Assembly (NCBI GenBank): GCA_947074225.1
Contig: CAMTOX010000145.1
Location: 1 to 5,554, forward strand
Source of the DNA: an uncultured bacterium
GTDB lineage: Bacteria > Bacteroidota > Bacteroidia > Bacteroidales > Paludibacteraceae
Length of the DNA: 5,554 nt
Direction: 5' to 3'
The translations under genes and the position numbers were made by a program. Positions 1 to 5,500 of this stretch are shown here, in pieces (positions within the stretch are counted from its first letter, which is position 1; each line of letters begins with the position of its first letter). The notes beneath the pieces are model-generated. The model saw only the letters and a list, made by a program, of their open reading frames with translations, did no database searches and was not told the DNA's origin.

Positions 1-31
1 ACTCTTTCCAGAACCGATGTGTTTCCAATCT
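1..31 (+). other. Possible degraded Illumina Read 1 adapter at contig start
   Basis: Aligned without gaps to the TruSeq universal adapter beginning at its ACTCTTTCC portion and ending in GATCT, these 31 bases agree at 22 positions by my hand count. The first nine are identical, and the end (TTCC-ATCT) also agrees. The orientation is the one expected for the adapter flanking an insert whose other end carries the Read 2 adapter, which is present intact at 5501-5554. I infer low-quality read-through consensus, but nine mismatches leave room for chance similarity in genuine sequence. Confidence 0.4.
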
Positions 32-76
32 TTATAATAATTAGAGTACAATGTTGTTTGTTTAAATAATCTTAGA

Positions 77-105
77 ATAGGGAGAATCCTATTATATTCT
101 CCTAT
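77..105 (+). promoter_or_regulatory. Hairpin / inverted repeat in leader of the decarboxylase gene
   Basis: GGAGAAT (81-87) and ATTCTCC (96-102) are perfect inverted repeats around an 8-base loop. Allowing a bulged G at 80, ATA (77-79) pairs with TAT (103-105), giving ten base pairs. It ends 14 bases before the ATG at 120, so it could be an operator or a leader stem influencing translation. No clear TAnnTTTG -7 box is visible in 32-119, so the promoter of this gene was not located and may lie outside the contig. Confidence 0.4.
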
Positions 106-119
106 AAAACAGTACGTTT

Positions 120-1769
120 ATGAAAATATCAATTAGTGATTACTTGTTGAGTCAGTTGAAACGTTATGGTATAACAGAACTCTTTGGAGTTCCTGGCGAC
201 TATACATTGAGCTTCTTGGATGTTGTAGAGGCAAGTGAAGATGTAAAATGGATTGGCTGTTGTAATGAGTTAGATGCTGCTTATGCTGCCGATGGTTATG
301 CTCGTATTAAAGGAATGGGTGCCATCTCTGTAACCTATGGAGTAGGAGAGTTAAGCGCTATAAATGGGATTGCAGGGGCTTATGCCGAACGAGTACCTGT
401 GGTAGCTATTTCAGGTGCTCCAGCAGCACAAGCAGTAAAAGATAAGTTGGCCATGCATCATAGTTTAGGACATGGAGTGTTTAATAATTTTAGACAGATG
501 TATGCTGCTGTAACATGCGCACAAACGGCTTTGAACTATTGTGATGCACAACGACAGATAGATCAAATCTTATTGACTTGTTATAAAGAGAAACGTCCGG
601 TGTATATCGAGATGCCTTCCGATATAGCAAAATTAGAGATTGAGATAGACCATCATGCAATTCCAGATATGGCATATGGAGAGAGTAATGACGAGTCGTT
701 GCAACAATTTATATTAGATGTTCAGAAACTATTGGATACCTCTAAAGCACAAATGGTGATAGCCGATTTTGAAGTAGAACGATTTGGATTCAAACATAAA
801 ATATCTCACTTCTTAGATAAGGTGAAACTTCCTGCTATGACGATGAATATGGGTAAAGGGGTTATTGATGAAACATCGGAATATTTTGTAGGTATCTATT
901 TGGGAAAAATAAGCGAACAAGCAGTGGTCGACGTTGCTATGCATAGTGATTTAGCATTAGTGTTTGGAGGTTTATTTGCCGATACTACAACTGAATTTAC
1001 ACATGTGAACAATGCAATGCGTTTTGTTGAAGTACACCCTTATTACTGCCGTATTGGAGAAACTATATATAGTAATATTTTTATGGGCGATGTAATAGAA
1101 GCTTTGTCCGATTTACAATATCACACAGACTCTGTTGTTGCTAGTTATACTCCCGATACTTTTGAACCAACAGACGAAGATATTACGCAGAAACGACTTT
1201 ATGAAGCTTTAGCGTCAACCCTACCGGAAGGTTCTATCTTCATTGGAGAGACTGGAACTGCATTTTATGGTTCTGTACCTATGCGTTTACATGGTGTGTG
1301 CCGATATATAGGTCAAGCACTTTGGGCATCTATTGGTTATGCTATGGGAGCTGCTTTAGGGAGTAGCATTGCCGATACCGATAATCGCTCGTATCTTCTT
1401 ATTGGCGATGGTTCATTTCAGTTAACAGCACAAACCATCTCTACAATAATGCGGAATAATTTGAATACTGTGGTGATGTTAATCAATAACAACGGCTATA
1501 CTATTGAGAAGGCTATTCATGGACGTACTAAGCATTATAACGATATTAATATGTGGAAATATAGCGAACTTCCTAAAGTGCTTAATATGGACGATAATGC
1601 ATCTCTATGTTTTAAAGTGAAGAGCGAACGCGAACTTATTAATGCATTAAATCAAGCTGCGGCAACCACAGATAAGATGATATTCATCGAAATGCTTTTG
1701 GCTGAGTTTGATATGCCTTGGGTTTTAGAACATCTAGCAGATTCAATGAAAAGTTCAGATAAATTCTAA
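120..1769 (+). CDS. Thiamine-diphosphate-dependent 2-oxoacid decarboxylase (pyruvate/indolepyruvate decarboxylase family)
   Basis: Predicted cytoplasmic enzyme of 549 aa that would decarboxylate a 2-oxoacid to the aldehyde using ThDP and Mg2+. The length is normal for the family. Three domains are expected in order: pyrimidine-binding (about 1-175), central (about 190-345) and pyrophosphate-binding (about 355-540). Family catalytic residues are all present: D27 in GVPGDY, E50 in NELDAAYAADGYAR, the H113-H114 pair in MHHSLG, and E463 in NNNGYTIE. The first four fall at the numbers used for Zymomonas Pdc. The ThDP/metal motif runs from G429-D-G-S to N456-N-N. ETG at 377-379 and GDGSFQLTAQ resemble Pdc, whereas QALWASIGY and AIHG...YNDI resemble indolepyruvate decarboxylases, so the substrate (pyruvate, branched-chain, phenyl- or indolepyruvate) cannot be assigned. 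The ATG at 120 gives the normal N-terminus; no Shine-Dalgarno is visible. It appears monocistronic, followed by a terminator-like repeat. Acetolactate synthase is unlikely given the HH and C-terminal Glu signatures. Confidence 0.93.
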   Translation: MKISISDYLLSQLKRYGITELFGVPGDYTLSFLDVVEASEDVKWIGCCNELDAAYAADGYARIKGMGAISVTYGVGELSAINGIAGAYAERVPVVAISGAPAAQAVKDKLAMHHSLGHGVFNNFRQMYAAVTCAQTALNYCDAQRQIDQILLTCYKEKRPVYIEMPSDIAKLEIEIDHHAIPDMAYGESNDESLQQFILDVQKLLDTSKAQMVIADFEVERFGFKHKISHFLDKVKLPAMTMNMGKGVIDETSEYFVGIYLGKISEQAVVDVAMHSDLALVFGGLFADTTTEFTHVNNAMRFVEVHPYYCRIGETIYSNIFMGDVIEALSDLQYHTDSVVASYTPDTFEPTDEDITQKRLYEALASTLPEGSIFIGETGTAFYGSVPMRLHGVCRYIGQALWASIGYAMGAALGSSIADTDNRSYLLIGDGSFQLTAQTISTIMRNNLNTVVMLINNNGYTIEKAIHGRTKHYNDINMWKYSELPKVLNMDDNASLCFKVKSERELINALNQAAATTDKMIFIEMLLAEFDMPWVLEHLADSMKSSDKF

Positions 1770-1792
1770 TAATATCAGTTATAAACCCTTTT

Positions 1793-1858
1793 ACAAACGT
1801 TTAGTCTAAATAGGTAATATTGATTGCTATATTTAGATTAAACGTTTGTTCTGTTTTT
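1793..1858 (+). terminator. Long inverted repeat with T-run, probable intrinsic terminator
   Basis: The arms 1793-1812 and 1830-1849 pair over 20 bases with a single G-U wobble (1804/1838) and a 17-base loop, followed by TTTTT at 1854-1858. It lies 24 bases after the decarboxylase stop, the expected place for its transcription terminator. Each arm carries the 8-bp palindrome AAACGTTT (1795-1802 and 1840-1847), which is also the core of many LacI-family operators, so a protein-binding role is an alternative reading. The stem is A/T-rich and longer than usual. Confidence 0.6.
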
Positions 1859-2006
1859 GAGCTTTCTTCTATATTGATACTTCTATAAGAATGTGTTTAA
1901 CATGAATCTTTGCTTTTTAAACATTATTTATGTCAAGCGTGCTTTCTAATTGGATAAAAAAGTGATATTCATGATATTTTATGCGTGTTAAATGACAAAA
2001 TCTACT
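1859..2006. other. Gene-free intergenic stretch
   Basis: Together with the flanking terminator and leader this makes a 349-base gap between the decarboxylase stop and the lipoprotein start. I see no supported coding sequence on either strand and no tRNA- or riboswitch-like core. The only structure found is a weak bulged A/T stem pairing 1890-1900 with 1917-1925. Confidence 0.5.
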
Positions 2007-2014
2007 TATTTTTG
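2007..2014 (+). promoter_or_regulatory. Bacteroidetes-type -7 promoter box for the lipoprotein-aroA unit
   Basis: TATTTTTG fits the Bacteroidetes sigma -7 consensus TAnnTTTG and is followed by CA, common at such promoters. No convincing TTTG -33 element lies at the usual distance upstream (about 1983-1988 reads GCGTGT), so recognition may be weak or activator-aided. The predicted transcript start near 2021 would give a leader of roughly 100 bases before the ATG at 2119. Confidence 0.5.
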
Positions 2015-2022
2015 CAGTTAAT

Positions 2023-2037
2023 TCTACTTGAAGTAGA
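2023..2037 (+). promoter_or_regulatory. Odd-length palindrome at predicted transcript start
   Basis: TCTACTT-G-AAGTAGA is a perfect 15-base palindrome around a central G, 8 bases after the -7 box. Its position suits an operator overlapping the transcription start. As RNA its one-base loop would have to open, so a DNA-binding role is more plausible than a simple hairpin. No regulator is identifiable here. Confidence 0.35.
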
Positions 2038-2061
2038 GAATACGATAGTAATATTATAAAC

Positions 2062-2097
2062 TTAAGTAAAAGCATAGTGACGTTATGCACTACTTAA
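2062..2097 (+). promoter_or_regulatory. Stem-loop in leader of the lipoprotein-aroA unit
   Basis: TTAAGTA (2062-2068) pairs with TACTTAA (2091-2097), and inside it GCATA (2072-2076) pairs with TATGC (2084-2088), with a 3x2 internal loop and a 7-base apical segment. Twelve Watson-Crick pairs are possible. The ATG follows 21 bases later across a very A-rich, single-stranded-looking stretch typical of Bacteroidetes translation starts. It matches no known riboswitch that I recognise. Confidence 0.4.
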
Positions 2098-2118
2098 AAA
2101 GAGATCAAAAAAAATAAC

Positions 2119-3411
2119 ATGAAACTAAAATGGATGACTTGGGTAGTAGTTCTTGGTATCTCACTGCCTTTATTTACCTCTTGTTTGGGAACAAATTCAA
2201 CGACATTGTCCGAGAATGCTAAGATTACTTCTTTTATTATCAATAATGATAGTGTTGAAGGTTTGTCAAATGTTAAGTTGACTATTAATAATACTGATAG
2301 TTTGATTTACAATGTCGACTCTTTGGCTTATGGAACTCGTGTAGATTCTGTATATGCCACTATTACTGGTAGCAGTTTAGGTTCTATTGTTATTAATGAT
2401 TCTATTATCTACACCGATAGCTTAGTATTCAATTTTAATGAACCTGTTATGGTACGTAGCTATGCTGCCGATATGTTGCACTATATAAACTACACCGTGA
2501 AAGTAAATGTGCATCAGGTAAATCCAGATTTATTTGTGTGGGAAGGAGTAACAACTCAAGTATACAGTGCTAATAGCAGTGCCGACCATGCAGTCTATTT
2601 TAATGAAACCATCTATTACTTTGTAAAAGAAGATTCTCAAATAGCTCTATATACAAGTAGCAATGGAAGCAGTTGGAGTAATGAAACTTGTAACCTCCCA
2701 ACAACTGCCAATGTTTATGGTATTGTTATATACGGTAATAGCCTTGCTGCAGTAGCCGATGGTGTTCTATATACCAGTACCGATGGTAAAAGTTGGAGTA
2801 GTGTCACTACTACAGGGACTGTAGAACAATTGCTATTTACTTTGAATGGTACTCTTTACGCGCTTTCAAGCACAACTACTTCACCAGATATCATTGCTTT
2901 GCAGAGCGATAATAGTTGGAAAACTATTTTGGTTGCTCCAGATGAATTCCCAGTGAGTGGTGCTGCAATTTGTGTTGCGCCATCTCCTACAGGAGTAAAT
3001 CGTGCTTATTTAGTGGGTGGTGTAGATATTAATGGAAATGCTCTGCAAACAGTATGGAGCACTGAAAACGGTAATTACTATGCTAACCTTGGTGGCGGAA
3101 ACAACCCTATTTCTGCTCGTACACAAGCTGCGGTAGTTCAATATGCAGAAGGATTAATGCTTTTTGGAGGACGCAACGGAAACAACCTTATCGATAATGT
3201 TTTGTTGTACTCTCCAGATTATGGTATTAACTGGTTTGAACCTACTGAAGAAATGGCAATCGGCGATCTTTATGCTCCGCGGTACGGACTTTCGGCAGTA
3301 ATAAGCGATGATAATAGAATCTTATTAGTTGGTGGTCGTAATGAGTCTATGCCTCTACGCGACGTGTGGAAAGGATATCAATATGCCGAACTTCCTGGTT
3401 TTAATAAATAA
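2119..3411 (+). CDS. Lipoprotein of unknown function with beta-propeller-like repeats (resembles DUF6242 proteins)
   Basis: A 430-aa predicted lipoprotein: basic start MKLK, hydrophobic segment about 5-20, then lipobox-like FTSC with the lipidated cysteine at C22. Residues after C22 (LGTNS) lack the acidic surface-export signal known in Bacteroidetes, suggesting retention facing the periplasm; this is inference. Residues about 30-132 (ITSFIINND.VEGLSNVKLTINN) resemble the N-terminal part of DUF6242 proteins by memory, not by search. The C-terminal ~300 residues show propeller features: Asp-box-like turns ending in W186, W226 and W372 (LYTS.[ND]G..W and SPDYGINW) and kelch-like double glycines at 300-301, 350-351 and 405-406. 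No catalytic motif is seen, so binding or scaffolding is likelier than enzymatic activity, but the function is unknown. The ATG at 2119 is the only start giving a complete signal peptide. aroA follows 3 bases after the stop, implying co-transcription. Ser/Thr/Asn-rich composition suits an exported protein. Confidence 0.85.
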   Translation: MKLKWMTWVVVLGISLPLFTSCLGTNSTTLSENAKITSFIINNDSVEGLSNVKLTINNTDSLIYNVDSLAYGTRVDSVYATITGSSLGSIVINDSIIYTDSLVFNFNEPVMVRSYAADMLHYINYTVKVNVHQVNPDLFVWEGVTTQVYSANSSADHAVYFNETIYYFVKEDSQIALYTSSNGSSWSNETCNLPTTANVYGIVIYGNSLAAVADGVLYTSTDGKSWSSVTTTGTVEQLLFTLNGTLYALSSTTTSPDIIALQSDNSWKTILVAPDEFPVSGAAICVAPSPTGVNRAYLVGGVDINGNALQTVWSTENGNYYANLGGGNNPISARTQAAVVQYAEGLMLFGGRNGNNLIDNVLLYSPDYGINWFEPTEEMAIGDLYAPRYGLSAVISDDNRILLVGGRNESMPLRDVWKGYQYAELPGFNK

Positions 3412-3414
3412 GAG

Positions 3415-4638
3415 ATGAACTTTCTGCTTAGCAATTCTAAGCCTTGCAAAGGCATGGTAGAACTGCCTTTCTCTAAAAGTATCAGTAACCGACTACTGAT
3501 AGTAAAGGCATTATCTGAGGCAGATGTCACCATAGAAAATATAGCGTCTTGCGATGATACCGAGGTATTATCGCAAGCGTTGTTTTTTTATGGAGCTACT
3601 ATAGATGTTGGTATGGCTGGTACAGCTATGCGTTTTCTAACAGCTCTATTAGCGCTTAAACCGGGTGAAAAAGTAATAACCGGTAACGAAAGAATGTTGC
3701 AACGTCCTATAGGTCCTTTGGTAACGGCACTAAAAGAGGCTGGAGCAAATATAGAGTATCTTGGCAAACAGGGCTTTCCTCCGTTAAGAATTGAGGGGAA
3801 AACACTTATAGGAGGAGAGGTGCATATAGATGCTTCGGTGAGTAGTCAATATATATCAGCACTTATGCTCATAGCGCCATACTGCACAAAAGGAATGCAA
3901 ATAAAACTGCAAGGTAAGGTGTCGTCAGAGTCGTATATTAATCTTACTCAGCAAGTAATGGAGCGTTGCGGTGTTAAAGTAGAACGTTGCGAGAAATATA
4001 TTAATATCACTCCTCAAAAATATTGTGGAGGAGTATATAACGTAGAGGCCGATTGGAGTGCTGCAAGCTATTGGTACTCATATATGGCACTGAAGCAACA
4101 AGGAGAACTTACACTTAAAGCATTAACACCATTAAGTAAACAAGGCGATGCAGCAATTCAAGAAATATATAGAACTTTTGGAGTTATATCGCATTGGGAA
4201 AACCATGTTTTGAAGCTTAATGTAGAACCAAATATACACTTAGAAACGTTAGAATTAGATTGTAGTAGTACTCCCGATATTGTTCAGACTATTGCTGTGA
4301 CAGCTTGTTTTAAGGAGTGTCACTTTCGTTTCACAGGGGTAAAATCTCTTGCTATTAAGGAGAGTAACCGTTTGCATGCTTTACAAGTAGAATTAGCTAA
4401 GTGTGGTTATTTGCTAGAACAACCCAATGACGACACACTCATGTGGAGTGGTAAACGTTGTGAGGCCTTAGAACCTTTGATTATAGACACCTATAACGAT
4501 CATAGAATGGCAATGGCTTTTGCTCCTATAGTAGCTCTTAGGGACCTTACTATTGCCCACGGGGAAGTGGTTAGTAAATCTTATCCTCACTTTTGGCGTT
4601 TTCTGCACTCTTTTTGTACCATTGTAGAAGAAAAATAG
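3415..4638 (+). CDS. aroA: 3-phosphoshikimate 1-carboxyvinyltransferase (EPSP synthase)
   Basis: Cytoplasmic enzyme of the shikimate pathway joining shikimate-3-phosphate and phosphoenolpyruvate to EPSP. Family motifs occur in order: S20-K-S-I-S-N-R26 (K21, S22 and R26 match E. coli K22, S23, R27), A68-G-T-A-M-R73, R93-M-L-Q-R97-P-I, S143-S-Q145, D288 in STPDIVQT, K315-E-S-N-R319, D362-H-R-M-A-M and K388 in SKSYP. All main substrate-binding residues are therefore present and it should be active. At 407 aa it is about 20 shorter than E. coli AroA; the gap from the first Lys to the GTAMR glycine is 48 residues rather than 74, a compaction I believe is shared by other Bacteroidetes enzymes. The residue corresponding to E. 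coli P101 is F74, a position linked to glyphosate response. The ATG at 3415 lies 3 bases after the lipoprotein stop, with no Shine-Dalgarno, so translational coupling is likely. MurA is excluded by the DHRMAM and GTAMR signatures. Confidence 0.97.
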   Translation: MNFLLSNSKPCKGMVELPFSKSISNRLLIVKALSEADVTIENIASCDDTEVLSQALFFYGATIDVGMAGTAMRFLTALLALKPGEKVITGNERMLQRPIGPLVTALKEAGANIEYLGKQGFPPLRIEGKTLIGGEVHIDASVSSQYISALMLIAPYCTKGMQIKLQGKVSSESYINLTQQVMERCGVKVERCEKYINITPQKYCGGVYNVEADWSAASYWYSYMALKQQGELTLKALTPLSKQGDAAIQEIYRTFGVISHWENHVLKLNVEPNIHLETLELDCSSTPDIVQTIAVTACFKECHFRFTGVKSLAIKESNRLHALQVELAKCGYLLEQPNDDTLMWSGKRCEALEPLIIDTYNDHRMAMAFAPIVALRDLTIAHGEVVSKSYPHFWRFLHSFCTIVEEK

Positions 4639-4647
4639 ATACTTTTG
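4613..4647 (+). promoter_or_regulatory. Promoter of sufE overlapping the end of aroA
   Basis: TACTTTTG at 4640-4647 matches the Bacteroidetes -7 consensus TAnnTTTG exactly and is followed by CAA. A TTTG at 4613-4616, inside aroA codons, is a candidate -33 box, though its 23-base spacing is slightly wider than typical. The predicted start near 4654 leaves a leader of only about 14 bases. sufE could therefore be transcribed independently of the upstream genes. Confidence 0.6.
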
Positions 4648-4667
4648 CAACACTAAAACCTATTGAC

Positions 4668-5093
4668 ATGACATTACAAGAAAAACAAGAACAAATTGTA
4701 GAAGAGTTCACTGTCTTTGACGACTGGATGGACAAATACCAATATTTAGTTGAGCTTGGTGGACAATTACATCCGCTTAATGAGAGTGAGAAAAGCGACC
4801 AAAATATTATTGAAGGATGTCAGAGTAAAGTATGGCTATCGGCCGACTACCGCGACGGACATATCTATTTCTATGGCGATAGTGATGCCGTAATTGTAAA
4901 AGGTATTGTCTATCTTCTCATTCGTGTGCTTTCCGGTAGCACACCAGACGAAATATTAAATAGTAATCTCGATTTTATTGATAAGATAGGGTTAAAAGAT
5001 CACCTCTCGCCAACCCGTTCTAATGGACTTACAGCTATGGTAAAACAAATGCGCATGTATGCGCTAGCTTATAAAACCAAGCATAACTTATAA
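4668..5093 (+). CDS. sufE: SufE-family cysteine desulfurase activator
   Basis: A 141-aa cytoplasmic protein that would accept persulfide sulfur from a SufS-type cysteine desulfurase and pass it to the Fe-S scaffold. The sulfur-accepting cysteine is C51 in EGCQSKVWL, the same number and context as in E. coli SufE (GCQSQVW). The other family signature, L113-S-P-T-R-S-N-G-L, is also present, as is the helical start (QEKQEQIVEEF) and the LG...PL segment at 30-37. Length is normal. The ATG at 4668 is chosen because it begins the family's usual N-terminus and lies just after the -7 box; a TTG at 4593 in the same frame would add 25 unrelated residues overlapping aroA. No sufS, sufB, sufC or sufD is in the window, so its desulfurase partner must be elsewhere. 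It lies 29 bases after aroA with no obvious metabolic tie to it. Confidence 0.95.
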   Translation: MTLQEKQEQIVEEFTVFDDWMDKYQYLVELGGQLHPLNESEKSDQNIIEGCQSKVWLSADYRDGHIYFYGDSDAVIVKGIVYLLIRVLSGSTPDEILNSNLDFIDKIGLKDHLSPTRSNGLTAMVKQMRMYALAYKTKHNL

Positions 5094-5101
5094 AAAGCAT
5101 T

Positions 5102-5119
5102 AACTCCTTTAATGGAGTT
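5102..5119 (-). terminator. Short hairpin, probable terminator of the minus-strand gene
   Basis: AACTCC (5102-5107) and GGAGTT (5114-5119) are perfect inverted repeats around TTTAAT. Read on the minus strand, the stem is followed after a few bases by TTTTT (complement of 5094-5098), a terminator-like layout for the acyl-CoA synthetase transcript. On the plus strand no T-run follows. Confidence 0.5.
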
Positions 5120-5125
5120 TAAAGT

Positions 5126-5161
5126 AAGAGCGGCAATATTATAAAAAATATTGCCGCTCTT
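5126..5161. terminator. Strong hairpin between convergent genes, probable bidirectional terminator
   Basis: Arms 5126-5140 and 5147-5161 pair perfectly over 15 bp, with a GC-rich GAGCGGC base and a 6-base loop. It begins 32 bases after the sufE stop and ends 18 bases before the stop of the opposing gene. The plus-strand tail is weak (TTGCATATTG rather than a T-run), so efficiency on that strand is uncertain, but the position and stability favour termination or 3'-end protection of both transcripts. Confidence 0.65.
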
Positions 5162-5179
5162 TGCATATTGTAAATAGAA

Positions 5180-5500
5180 TTACACCATTGATGTATTTAT
5201 AGATGGTTGTTCGTACATCTCATCAATTAGAGATTTATAGTTCTGTAGAATTACAGCACGACGTAACTTTAAAGTAGACGTTAATTCACCCGATTCAATA
5301 GTGAAACCACGTTTGATAAGTCTAAACTTCTTAATCTTTTCAAAGCTTGCCATATCCGATTGTGCTTCGGCAATACGCTCCTCAAAGAGTGCATAAATCT
5401 TCGGATTCTCTAGTAAATCCTCAATTCGGTCGTAAGTAATATTATGGCTACTTGCATAAGCTTTTACTGCTTCAATATTTGGGGCTATGATTGCAGTAAC
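5180..5500 (-). CDS. Long-chain acyl-CoA synthetase (AMP-forming), C-terminal fragment
   Basis: Only the last 106 residues are present; the rest of the gene lies beyond the contig's true end at 5500. The family makes fatty acyl-CoA from fatty acid, ATP and CoA through an acyl-adenylate. The fragment fits the C-terminal lid domain: VTAIIAPNIEAVKAYA at its start, the ENPKIYALFEERI segment, EKIKKFRLI, and then GELTSTLKLRR (residues 71-81), where K78 corresponds to the catalytic lysine of the A10 motif. The usual GELTPTLK proline is serine here. It ends with LIDEMYEQ and a short tail, normal for the family. The frame continues into the adapter as codons reading LFRS after a GTG, which are not genomic. 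It is convergent with sufE. Other ANL enzymes are possible, but the lysine-motif context favours long-chain synthetases. Confidence 0.85.
   Translation of the reverse strand, partial: VTAIIAPNIEAVKAYASSHNITYDRIEDLLENPKIYALFEERIAEAQSDMASFEKIKKFRLIKRGFTIESGELTSTLKLRRAVILQNYKSLIDEMYEQPSINTSMV

Noticed and set aside
81..86. GGAGAA as a Shine-Dalgarno for the decarboxylase
   Set aside because: It is 33 bases from the ATG, far outside normal spacing, and is better explained as one arm of the hairpin.
490..675. Minus-strand ORF of 61 codons inside the decarboxylase gene
   Set aside because: It lies entirely within a well-supported gene on the other strand, has no recognisable motif and no promoter-like sequence; it is a shadow frame.
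1890..1925. Bulged A/T stem in the intergenic gap as a small RNA or terminator
   Set aside because: The stem is almost pure A/T with a bulge, no T-run and no promoter in front, so there is too little support for an RNA gene.
1972..1986. Repeated GATATT(C)ATGATATT around 1965-1980 as a possible operator
   Set aside because: It is a short A/T-only direct repeat, imperfect as a palindrome, and expected by chance in DNA this A/T-rich.
4468..4653. Minus-strand ORF of 61 codons over the end of aroA
   Set aside because: It is antisense to conserved AroA codons including the DHRMAM motif, and its composition is basic and unlike any family I know.
4593..4667. Upstream TTG start extending sufE by 25 residues
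   Set aside because: The extension overlaps aroA by 46 bases, covers the -7 box and does not resemble SufE N-termini; the ATG at 4668 places the catalytic cysteine at the family's usual position 51.
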